Assembly (NCBI RefSeq): GCF_964340395.1
Contig: NC_135551.1
Location: 18,705,503-18,769,502 of the forward strand
From: Glandiceps talaboti
Taxonomy: Eukaryota > Hemichordata > Enteropneusta > Spengelidae
Length of the DNA: 64,000 nucleotides
Direction: 5' to 3'
Shown here: positions 27,990 through 49,862 of the stretch, piece after piece
Layout: every line of letters starts with the position of its first letter
Numbering within the stretch: position 1 is the stretch's first letter
Program-made: the position numbers and the translations under genes
Notes under the pieces: model-generated
The model's database searches: none
What the model was told of the DNA's origin: nothing
The model's input: the letters and a program-made list of their open reading frames with translations, nothing else

Positions 27990-28740
27990 AGTTTATACAC
28001 GGATATCTCAGAATTACAGCCCATTTTGACAGCAGCTGGCATATAAAAAAGAGACCTTTTCGTGAAAGCTTGGAGATAGTCTTTTAGTTTTGGTTTCGTT
28101 CCACACACTAGAGTATAGATTCTAAATGCAAATAATATCTTAAGAATGCAAGCTCCCAATTTCATGTAATTTGATACATATATCAACCATAATAATGCTC
28201 ACCTGCTATATGATGTTTGTTGATACAGATTTCACTTTTATAGACTAATTTGTTAATAATTTCCAGTAATTAAGCTATATATGAAGAATGCACAATTCAA
28301 ATTCCATTATAATTTGGCACATACATCAACCACAAGAGAGCACCCATATCTAAAAACCGTTGGTATAATTTTTAATCTTAAAGAGTAATTTGAATGATCA
28401 AATGATTTTCAGTAATTAGTATTGGCTATTTCTTCAGAATGCAAACTTCACTTGGTACAATCAATCAACCACAGGAAATCATTTTTGATGTAGTTTTTAA
28501 TTGTGATGTGTAATTCTCATTCGTAATTCAATAATAATAATTAGGCAATATCTTCAGAATGCAAGCTTTACATTTTAGATAATTCAGTACATGATGATGA
28601 AGAACTGCAAGTGTCATTTAAAGCTTGATGATGTAAGCTAATGGTTAATTTGCATAAATAATAACCTTTAGATTATTGGGAAATATATTCACTATGCTAG
28701 CTTCAAATTTCATACAGTTTCATATATATTTTCCAGATTC
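27990..28740. repeat. Satellite-like modules of a dispersed AT-rich repeat
   Basis: Several diverged modules of roughly 115-135 bp, each with a TTCAGAATGCAA-like word, then a CATCAACCA-like word, then TTTTCAGTAATTAG. The same modules form the interior of the TIR element at 56438-57455 and occur near 38700-38900. Reverse copies lie in the transporter introns near 34820-34900 and 45330-45370. Confidence 0.7.
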
Positions 28741-29438
28741 GTAGTGACAACCCTTAGGTCACAAGTATTTTCCGGCTGAAAAAAGGAAAATATTTGAGAA
28801 TAACAAAATTATACCAGCGCCAGTAATATCAAAAAATAAATCGGGGAAAGTAATGGCAATTTTTAACGTTTTGACTCATATTTCAAACATAACAGAACCA
28901 GTGACATAGACACACGTTGTCGTGATGTAGAATGACCAGAGTATACATTTCATATTTTTTCTTCCCAATGCCTTGTGGTGGCGACAACCCAAGGAGGTAT
29001 AACTTGAGCTCCCTCCATGATCCACACATATGTCCTTCTGTGTGCACAACCAATTCTTTGACATGCAATGATATATTTACATTTAGACGTGGCACAAACG
29101 AGACCTGCTGTAGAGGTCATAATGATGTTCTTTATTTGTTTCAACACATGATAAAATAAGGCCAATTGGAACTATGATTTGACTTTAAAAATCTCTATCC
29201 CACCACATGTAATACATAGTCTAGACCCCTTTTAAAAATCTGTTCCTATATTACCAAGTACAAGCTGGGAGCTTGATGATTTTCAACTGTATCCACGAAG
29301 GTGTAAACAAATTCTGGTACAAATATGACTTCCGGTCAATACAAATGACAAATGCAAACATCTTCCGGTCGCTAATCGCATAGACCTTGAATACTTGTAA
29401 TGGGTAGGTTCATTGTAAACATCTCATAAGACAGTGAA

Positions 29439-29828
29439 CACATATTGCATGGCCATGAGGGCTATAGCACCCGTTTATTACACCCGAGGGACTGTGAGTT
29501 ATCGGAATCACTTCGGTCTCGGGAAATAGCATGTGATTCTGGTAACTCACAGTCACGAGGGGGGTAATGAACGGGTGCTATAGCCCGAATATAGGCCAGG
29601 CAATATGTGTTTTATAATATACCTCATGCTGTGAACTCGCGGTGGCAGACTTAGACGACATCGTCAGAAGCAGCCATTTTGACCTGCTGTGAACGCGCGG
29701 TGGTCACGTGACCATGTAATAGTTCATGGAACTATTCCCCTAGGGAAATAGTCATTCTATTTTCCTATCACATGACTGATTCTAGCGAATCATAGCACAT
29801 CATTATCACTAGGTATATTATAAAACTA
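29439..29828. mobile_element. Insertion private to unit A: 171-bp palindrome plus TIR segment
   Basis: Positions 29439-29609 are a near-palindrome with outer words CACATATTGC and GCAATATGTG and inner arms containing GGGCTATAGCACCCGTT. It abuts a segment bounded by GTTTTATAATATACCT (29609-29624) and its complement (29811-29826), with an internal repeat of TGCTGTGAAC..CGCGGTGG. Unit B lacks all of it: its flanks run from ATCTCATAAC to ATGCCATCTAAG within about 25 bp. Confidence 0.82.
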
Positions 29829-29845
29829 ATTATTCTCTATGCCGT

Positions 29846-35181
<5,336 letters not shown>

Positions 35182-38100
35182 GTCATCAGATCCACAATAA
35201 AGATAGTATCTCAGGATTTCGCAGCCAATGTCTTCATTTTCTTCACTATTACGATACAATGATATAACAAAACAATTCTTTCAATATGTACAATTGGCAT
35301 GTATTTATGGAATTCTCCACTGTTCTTCATAAAATGAACCAACATTAAGTTTAATAATGTCCAGATTCTGTAAAGAACTCGAAATAGTACAGTTAACAGC
35401 CATATCTTGCGACATTTACTATATATTTCTCAAACACTTCTCGTTACTTCACAATGCAGTATATTAGGTGGCAAACTGAAATACAAATGATTGTCTTTTG
35501 GATATGAAAAGTATTATGGCAATTACCTTTGAAAACGCCTGTCTTATGTCAGTTATTACAGCTGAGTAAGTCTTAGGTATCGTGCCAATTTGTTCTACTG
35601 ATGGTTGTCAACTCCTATCCTACTGGTCCACTTGAGTAATTATTCCTGAAATGATAAGATCTGTCTGATCATTTGCATGTCAAAAAAGGCCACCTAAAAA
35701 AACCTAGAAACCCTGAATTACTGTTTATGTCTGAAGTAAAATATTAATGTCCACGTTTAGAAGAGCGATACCATGGGAGTACATGCCAATAAACGTATTG
35801 TACCTTTATAACAGCCCTGTAATCATGTGTTATTTTACAGATGTGAGTTTCAATATCAAGTAAGTCTTAGCCCTGCCTTATTCTGTTGAGGATAAAATAG
35901 TTTCAGAACCAACCATGACAAAAAAGCAGTATGCTTTATGTATGTAGTCGACAAGCACACACACACACACACACACACACAGTACACACATACAGACAGA
36001 CAGACAGACAGACAGACATACATACATACATACATACATACATACATACATACATACATACATACATTTATACATGCATACACACACACATGCATGCATG
36101 CATGCATACATACATGCATGCATGCATGTGTTACTTTCTTGTCTTCGCACACAGCTGACGGACCAAAACTGCACTCGAATCACTCTCATATCTCATATCA
36201 CTCAACTTCTGTATGTACGTACCAGGATCTCACTTGAACTTTAGGGAATTAGCTCAGACTACACAGTTTGTGTTTAAAAGTCTACATTCGAAACCAAGGC
36301 AAGCACCCAGCAAGTGCCTCGTTCATTGACTTCCCCCGAAGCCAAGGGCCCCTGCGAAGTAAAGTGCCTGCCAGTCCCAAGTGTTCTTTATTGTGACGTC
36401 CTTAAAGTCTAAATTTACATAACGCTTGGCCAATGGCCAAATAATTAATGCAAACCATATTACAGTTTGCAGGGGCGTAAACATGTTCAAACAAGTATTC
36501 TCAAAACATTGATGAATGATCACTATGAATCCTAGCTATTTATGAAATACAGACTATCGTCTCATGTACTCAAGTACGCTTGGAATCTTGTGTGGTTTGA
36601 ATTCGATATTCTTGAGACAGTCTGTTTACCTTTCATTCAAACTAGGACATGCGATGTTGTTAAAATACTGAGTTTACTGAAAATCTGAATGTCATCTGTG
36701 ACACATGCATGCATACATACATACATACATACATACATACATACATACATACATACATACGTACGTACGTACGTACGTACATACGTACGTACGCACGCAC
36801 GCACATACATACATACATACATACATACACACACACACATACATACATACATACATACATACATACATACATACATACATCTATACATATATACATTCAT
36901 TTAGAGTCCAGATATGCATAAGTGGGTGTTACTGTAGTATTTCTTAGATTTTTGTGTTCATTGTCTACAGTCTAAATATGACAATGCTTTAAGTTGAATA
37001 CATTTCCCTACCTCTGCGGAAAGAACAATGTATCTTATTGTAAAGAGCATAAATAGACACATTTTGCAGTATCACGATTCGTGTGATGTTTTCCTTAGGA
37101 AAACAGCAATATGAGCCACAATACGTGTCCCTTTGCTGACATGCATGTTAACTATAATGAGACTGGGGAACTTGACGTGACAGTAGTGCCACCACCAACC
37201 ATATGGACTCTATGGAACACGTTGGTATCTAGCAAACTCAGGGTTACATGAATCATTGACGATCATGGAAGTATAGAGACTCGTCCTTATATACATCTAT
37301 GCATAAACTAATCAACAAATATAGACATAAAGCTAAAGCGGTCTAAATGGTCACGATGATACACATTTGACTGTGTTATTGTTTACTGTTGTACAAAAAT
37401 TAGATCATGTTATTTAGCGAGGATTGTAGAGAAAGGAACCTTGCATTTACCTTCTGTCAGAAAATTGTGATATGCAAAAATGTAACGTACATATCATCTG
37501 CGAGTTCGAGACTTCACCAGTTAATGTTTTTGTTCCTCAGCAGTGAAAATATTCGTATTAAAAATTATTTATCACAAAATGTGAAGTCCGTGTCATTGCA
37601 CATGCGTGATCCACTCATACGAACCAGCAGTTATCGCTAGCACTGAAAGACCAGGTCATTGCGACATAACTTATGGGTTTTTTTTTAACTGTGTTGTAGT
37701 CGGTTAATTCTTGTGCTCATTTTATGAGCTATGACAAAAGGGGATTCCATCAATCACATTTGATTGTACACAAGATTTTGAACAGCTTAAGTGTTATGTA
37801 AATGTTTATTTGTAGCATATAATATGTTAACGTAGTAAGCTTGTACACAACGGATATATAATATATGTCACCGTATGTCTGTAAAGCTATCATAGTTCAT
37901 GGGCATGATATGCAATAATGATAAGCCAATGCCACAAAACGATAAGGTATATCATAAGGTTCAATAGTCCAGTGTAGGATAGAAAACCTAATTGTTCTAG
38001 TTTGGGGATGGGGTTGGGATTGTTTGAGCCATTTTAGTTCCCATCCAGTAAATACAACTTTACTTTTAATGGAATCTGTTTTGCACCCCTAAATACAAAT

Positions 38101-38457
38101 ATTTCTAAAGAAATGGTGTCAAATTCAAAAAATGGGAATAATTTTCGCTATAATAAATGCATGGCCAAATTAACGGTGTCAATAAAAGAGCAGTTTTCTC
38201 ATCATGTATTGGCTTGTATTCATAGTACTACACACTACTATATGTTGATTTGAAATTGATTGTGCTGCTGATTCAATTATCAATGTTAGCGAATTAAGTT
38301 AGAGGGGTGGTCTGAAGCCGAACAAAAATAATTTAGTTTTTTTTCCTTACATCTATGTTCATGAGATATTACACTCAAGATTACTTGACACATTTCACGA
38401 TTTCTTCACCCCGATCGTTCATTCTCACACTACACGACAGAGAACCAGACGACATTA
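35182..38457. other. Upstream region of transporter copy A
   Basis: No coding exon recognised. It contains two large microsatellite blocks, at 35955-36128 (AC, AGAC, ATAC, ATGC) and 36706-36895 (ATAC with GTAC in the middle). The rest, mainly 37190-38165, aligns with the region upstream of copy B. An untranslated first exon is likely but cannot be placed. Confidence 0.5.
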
Positions 38458-38715
38458 ATGTCCAAAAGACGAACAATTGAGCTGACCAGTCCACTGTCAA
38501 GTGTTCGGGTGCCAAAGTGTAGAACAGTATCACAATCGATATCCACAACATCATCAGCAGAAGTCATTTCAAAATACAGCTCAAGAACCCTCCAATCTGC
38601 GCTAGCAGACTATAAACCATACTCCAAGGCCATATTCACATATGTAAATACTGATTATCATGTTATTTTTTCACTTGTTGTATATTATAATTTAGTGTAT
38701 TATTATATATATTGA
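38458..38715 (+). other. Unassigned 85-codon ORF
   Basis: A true ATG frame starting MSKRRTIELTSPLSS with mixed, non-repetitive residues for about 65 codons, then hydrophobic residues encoded by AT-rich repeat DNA. It lies between the two duplication units. I recognise no family and see no convincing donor site. It could be a first exon, a transposon scrap or chance. Confidence 0.2.
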
Positions 38716-38960
38716 TGGTAACAAAGTGCATGTACCATATAAAGTTTGATAATGTAGCTTTTAGTTTTAATGACTCATTTGCATAATTAATGATTTTCAG
38801 TAATTAGTATGTACCAAAGTCTATTGAATTAAAAGTATACATTTTGAAGATACATTCCTTAAACTTACCTAATCGCATGTGTTATGTTGCATTCCAATAG
38901 TCATTGTGTGTAGGAACAAACATTTAAAGTCTTTGCCCTTACAGAAGGCATTCAGTTTAA
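38700..38960. repeat. Right-end remnant of the 1-kb TIR element family
   Basis: Ends TTTGCCCTTACAGAAGGCAT then TCAGTTT, matching the right terminus of the element at 56438-57455, and preceded by the same AT-rich module (TTTTCAGTAATTAG). The left end is missing. Confidence 0.7.
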
Positions 38961-40067
38961 ATCTGCTTGATTATTTTTGTTACACGCCGGATATAAGAAC
39001 CAAATTTTGCGGGAATTTATTTCTTGATCATAAGGGGAGATTAAATTTATTGAATGTTTGCATGAATTCAAAAATAACTTCAAAATGGCCATCATCTACC
39101 AAAACATGTAGGGTTTGTGCATTCCTGTATTGTCAACTGCTTATTTTCTTTAAGTACAACATTTCAAAATGGCCACCAAAACTGTTGAAAAACTCGACAT
39201 TTCCTGGAATAACATACTTTGTAGAGCTTAGTAGTGACACAAAAGAGCCACGTCATTTGGCCCGAGTGTTCCTCTCATTGATTGTAGCTTAAAACCCATC
39301 GAATATTGACTTTTATTTGGAAAGTTAAATCAATACAATTAAAAATGGCCGCCATCTCTCTTGAAAAATCCATACTTTGTAATACTTAATGACGACGAAT
39401 AGGTTGTTTGCATATGTAAATCTGATTCCTTAACAATAAGTATATGGCATATGCATGGCAGTCTAATATGTACAAGCCCATGCAAACGTTTCTGTGTCAC
39501 ATTTTGTTTCGCAAACCCATAAACCATTTTAACCTTTCCCTACTGAGCAGTACTATCCCAATTGGTATTGTGTGGGTTCCGTCAAAACATGTCTTGGATT
39601 GTGCACAGTCGGTGCTTTGACATGCAATAATAGATTTACATTAAAACCTGGCACAAACAGGATCTGCTGTAGATGTCATAATTAAAATATTATGTTCTTC
39701 ATTTGTTTCAACACATGATTAAGTATGGCCGATTGGAACTCTGATTCGACTTAAAAATCTCTATTTATCCCACTGCTCACCAGCTATTATAATATATAAT
39801 CTAGACCCCATTTAATTTTCTGTTCCTATATTATCAGGTACAAGCTGGGAGCTTGATGATTTTTGACTAGTACATGAAGGTGTAAACAATTTTCACATAC
39901 TACTGTTTCCCTGTTGACGTACTGTTCGAAAGGAGTATCTGACGATGTAAATTCTGGTACAACTTGCAAACATCTTCAAGTCACGAATCGCACAGACCGT
40001 GAATACGAATACTTGTGACGAATTGGTTCACTATAAACATCTCATAACACCGTACTGTTTATGCCAT

Positions 40068-45621
<5,554 letters not shown>

Positions 45622-46387
45622 GTCATCAGATCCACAGTAAAGATAGTATCTCAAGATTTCGCAGCAAATGTCTTCATTTTCTGTACTATTATATACAATG
45701 ATATATATAACAAGAACACTTTTAATTTTGTTTGAGCAAGGTTGTGTCACCTACCGTATGGACAAAACCAGGAACACATTGGTATATACATTGGAAACGC
45801 TGGGTTACATGACCCATTTGCGATCTGACATGGAAGTACAGAGACCCATTCATATATACCTCTATGCATAAACTAATCTATGAAATATAAAATTAAAGTG
45901 GTCTAAATGGTCAAGACAATACACATTTGTTATTGTTTACTGTTGTACAAAAATTAGGTCATGTTGTAGGCGCACGATTGGGCTAGAAACTATACATTTA
46001 CTCTCTCGCTCTCTCTCTCTGTGTCAGAAAAATGTGACAGGCAAAATTTAACGTACACTTACACTGGCTGTAGTATAACATTATCCTTTGCGAGTTCGAG
46101 ACTTCATCAGTAAATGTGTCTTTTCCTTAGCAGTGAAAACATTCATATTTAAAGGTTACTTATGACAACATACGCTCAGTTCTACATGTGATGTCCGTGT
46201 CATTGCACATGCGTGCTCCACTCATACACGTCACAACTGACTAATCCAACTAGTTGCTTTCACTGAAAGACAAGGGTTCAAAGAGCCATTGCGACTGAAT
46301 ATGTACAAAAGGCTTTCAACAGCTCAAACGTAATGTAAATATTCTATTGCCACAATGTTCAATTTGTAAGCTTATAGTACACGGATA

Positions 46388-46607
46388 GACTGTCGACAGT
46401 CGCTCGCGCCTTTTTTCCCCCTACGTTTTATCTAAACTCCGATCCGGCGCAACACTAGTCTAATCGCAAACTGATATCGAGGGCCGAAGGCCCGAGCTGC
46501 CTTCGCAATTCGGCCCTCGAAATCAGTTTGCGATTATACGAGTGTTGCGCCGGACCGGAGTTTAGATAAAACGTAGGAAAAAAAGCCGCGAGCGACTGTC
46601 GACAGTC
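46388..46607. mobile_element. Palindromic MITE, GACTGTCGAC family, copy 2, with 13-bp flank repeat
   Basis: 220 bp, nearly a perfect palindrome, ending on both sides in the 14-bp palindrome GACTGTCGACAGTC. The flanking direct repeat is TAGTACACGGATA on each side. Unit A has a single uninterrupted version (near 37842-37860). The centre carries ATCGAGGGCCGAAGGCCCGA and is CpG-rich compared with its surroundings. Confidence 0.93.
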
Positions 46608-46880
46608 TAGTACACGGATAACACAACGTACATACAATAGATGACGCCATATTAAATTTAAATATGTGTCATAGTTCATGACAGACGATATAATAAGGTA
46701 TGTCATAGGTCATTGTAGGATAAAACGTAATTCTCTTAGTTTGCGATGGGGCTGAACCATTTTAGCTTTCATTCAACAAAAACGATTTTACTTTTAATGG
46801 AGTCAGTTTTGTGACCCTAACTGTGAATACTCCTAAACAAACATCGGAGAAATGGAAGGATTTCCGCTATAGTTAATGCA

Positions 46881-49008
46881 TTGTACTACATTTTTTCTCA
46901 TTAGGGACTGGACAGAAATTACAGGGGGGGGGGGTATTTTTCGAAAGACATGAATGAAAAATATAGACCCCTCCAATCTTTGCACAAAATATTCTGACCC
47001 ATCCCCTCTACCATGAATGCAAAACAGTGACCCCCTCCACATACACACAAACTCCAATGAGTTCACAAGTGCAATTCTACACTCTAAGTTTACTTTAAAT
47101 TGTGTCATTATGGTACTCTCTGTCCCCAAAAACCTGTCGCATCCAGTTACTGTTGCATACAGTGGCCCACCGGTGACAAATGAACAATACATTTGTGGAA
47201 GAAATAATTATTTTTTGAGAGCAAAATATTTAGTACAAGGATAAAAATTTTCTTTTATAGGACAAAACATTATTTTTTTGGTTCAAAATAGAAATATCAA
47301 AGCAAAAAGTTCAAATTTGTAAGACAAAACTTCCTTTTACAAAGCAGAAAATTTATTTGCATAACAAGATTTTTACTTAGTGAGGCCTTAAAAAAATTTT
47401 CCAGAGCAGAAAATTTATTCGCACAACAAGATTTTTACTTAGTGAGGCCCAAATATTTTTTTCTATAGCAGAACATTTGTTTGCTTAACAAGATTTTTAG
47501 TTAGTGAGGCCGTTTTTTCCCCAAGAATAAACTTTTAATTCTTTAAAGGAATCTTTTATTTTTCAAGCGTAAACTTAAATACTTTGTATAAAAATGTTAC
47601 ATCCCAAGAACAGACTTTTGAAATTCCAAGTCAAAACAAAATTTGATGGTATGAGTTATGTTTAATTTCAATATGTGCAACCCTCTGTCTCTGAGGTGCA
47701 ATTTAGGTTCAACTGGCCTATTTATTCTGTGAAGGTATACAAACTCTCTCTGGAGCGTCTGACAACGTTTTTTTTCACACAAACTTATTTTAATGGCGGC
47801 GGAAGTGAAGTTATCCCACAATTCCTTGGACGATACCCACAGGCGCTCGTGAAGTTGCTAGATCACAGAAAACTATGGCAATGCAGAACTACGACAGTGA
47901 GGCCGTCAGGCTGTACAGCCAGCAACGACTCTGATTGATGGACCCTGCCTGTCACACCACCATTCGTGGACTGAGATACTATTAGTATAGGAAATTTAAA
48001 TGCAGCGAGGCGCGTTAGCACCGAGCATATTATATGTACCCTCAGATCAGCACAGAGAATAGTGGTCTGAGATTAGCTCTGGATGTATATGCAACGAGGT
48101 TCGACACTAGTCTGAGATATAGCGCAGTACCGTAATGGACGCCGGCTGACAATCTAAACACATCGCGCGAAAGACTGTGAGAAATTGTTTGTGTACATTA
48201 GCTGTGTCCTCAGTCAAACAGACAATCAGTAATTAGTGATCTAGGAACTCTGCATGGTGCTGTAATACCATATAATAAGTCGGTGACGGATCCGGATCAT
48301 CTCTCCCAATTTCAACTTGTCCCATTTCGACTCGCCCAAGTGTCAACTCGTCCCAATTTCAGAGCATCGGATTCCTAGACTGAATGTTTGTTATATTTTT
48401 CAGTATCTGTTACAACAATAAATGTCTGGTTTTCCTGCCAAAACAAGGGAGGGATAAACCATGGAGGTATACCTTATGTATACCCCCATGGATAAACCAA
48501 ACTGAAATGGTTTTTACGTCTTTGAAGACGTAGTATCGTAACGTCTTTTATATTACTAAAATACATGAACACGTACATCATGTTGCAAAGATCTGTAAAT
48601 TACTTTTCTACGTGATTTTGAATGAGTGGGAAGAAATTGGGGCGAGTTGAAATGGGGAGGAAGTAAATCACCATCCCATAAGTCGACCAATGGAAAGTTA
48701 TGTCCCTTAGGACCAGAGATCAGAGACTGTGTAGTGATTTTATTACAACCTGATTGTGTATGTCATGTCATCGACCTTGTGTGTCACATGTTTGTCAGTG
48801 GTATTATGGTCAGAGTCAGCTGTATTTATAATTGTGAACTACATTATATTAAACAAAGAGAGTCGTTTGCAAAATACATTCACAATGGCAGGACGTTTCC
48901 ATTTTTCTGGGATGGTAGAATTGGCTACACATATTTTAATGTGTAATTATGCAGCAACCCCCCCCCCCCTCCCTTCCACTTCAAATATGTACTGTATGGT
49001 AAACTACA
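46881..49008. other. Intergenic with small repeats, no gene recognised
   Basis: Contains three copies of a 62-bp repeat at 47344-47511 (each with ACAAGATTTTTA..TTAGTGAGGCC) and an inverted-repeat pair at about 48300-48345 and 48633-48663 (CCAATTTCAACTTGTCCC-like) that may bound a 360-bp element. A perfect hairpin word near 48462-48493 (CCATGG..GTATAC..GTATAC..CCATGG) lies inside it. A CpG-bearing stretch at 47790-48010 has frames broken by stops. Confidence 0.55.
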
Positions 49009-49011
49009 TTA

Positions 49012-49338
49012 GGGAACCTTCAGTATTTACAAGGAGGAGGGCCGGGGGAATCGGGGGTGGGTCACATTATACAAACCTGTTCTTGGGAGGGTCATATTTT
49101 GCATTGCAATGTTTGGGGAGGGTCACATTTTACAATCTGTAGTTTTGTGACCAAATTGAAGATGCAATTATTGTCAATTTATTTTGTATGTTTTGAGATG
49201 TAAAAGTGAGATGAGCACTAAACATTCATTTTTACGAGTACTTTACATGCTAAAATACAAAAATAAAACTACATATATTGTAAGAAATTTTTTTGAAATA
49301 AAATCATTTACACTGTCCGTGAATGTTGTTGTTAAAAT

Positions 49339-49392
<54 letters not shown>

Positions 49393-49859
49393 GTGATGAT
49401 GAGTCAAGTAGTGACAGTGAATCAGATTAAAGTGACACTGATAACGGCACTACTGAAGGTGAAGGTGATGATGATGACAATGATATCAAGGAACTTTTAC
49501 AAGTGACCAGATCAGACAGAGTATGCACAACATGGAAAGCACGTTTTAGATACTAACTAGATTGTGTATGATTATAAGAGAAAGGTAACTAGCCAGTCTT
49601 TTACTGTTTGTCACTTTATATGTACAAATATTGCTTTCTAATACAGAGTCAACATCATTTAATTTGTATGTATACATATTATGGGAATATTGATTAACGT
49701 TCAGTATATGCAATTGTCATGGGGAGGGTCATGTTTTACAAAGTGGGACAAAGGGGAGGGTTACTTTTTACAAATGGAGAATGGGGGAGGGTCATGTTTT
49801 ACTTAACAGACCATGTGTGATTTCCTCCGGCCCTCCCCCTGAAAATACTGAAGGCTCCC
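49012..49859. mobile_element. 848-bp TIR DNA element with TTA target duplication
   Basis: Terminal inverted repeats start GGGAACCTTCAGTATTT on the left and GGGAGCCTTCAGTATTTTCA (minus strand) on the right, and continue through GGAGGGCCGG. Both ends are flanked by TTA (49009-49011 and 49860-49862). Sub-terminal tandem GGGAGGGTCA words lie near both ends. A 3-bp TWA target duplication is the PIF/Harbinger habit, but no transposase is present, so the superfamily is not settled. The interior carries a broken acidic ORF. Confidence 0.82.
49339..49555 (+). pseudogene. Acidic ORF fragment inside the TIR element
   Basis: After a (GAT)n run the frame reads DDESSSDSESD, a TAA stop, then SDTDNGTTEGEGDDDDND, IKELLQVTRSDRVCTTWKA, RFRY and a stop. 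The Ser/Asp-rich stretch followed by a basic TRS-x-R..W-K tail looks like the C-terminus of a transposon-encoded protein. The GAT run may be an expansion of its acidic part. It is broken by one stop. No family is assigned. Confidence 0.4.
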
Positions 49860-49862
49860 TTA

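Noticed and set aside
46455-46706. 83-codon minus-strand frame
   Set aside because: It lies across the palindromic MITE at 46388-46607. The frame is an effect of its self-complementary arms.
47675-47938. 87-codon plus-strand frame near a CpG-rich stretch
   Set aside because: It lacks a convincing ATG and ends in low-similarity sequence. Neighbouring frames are full of stops and no family is recognised.
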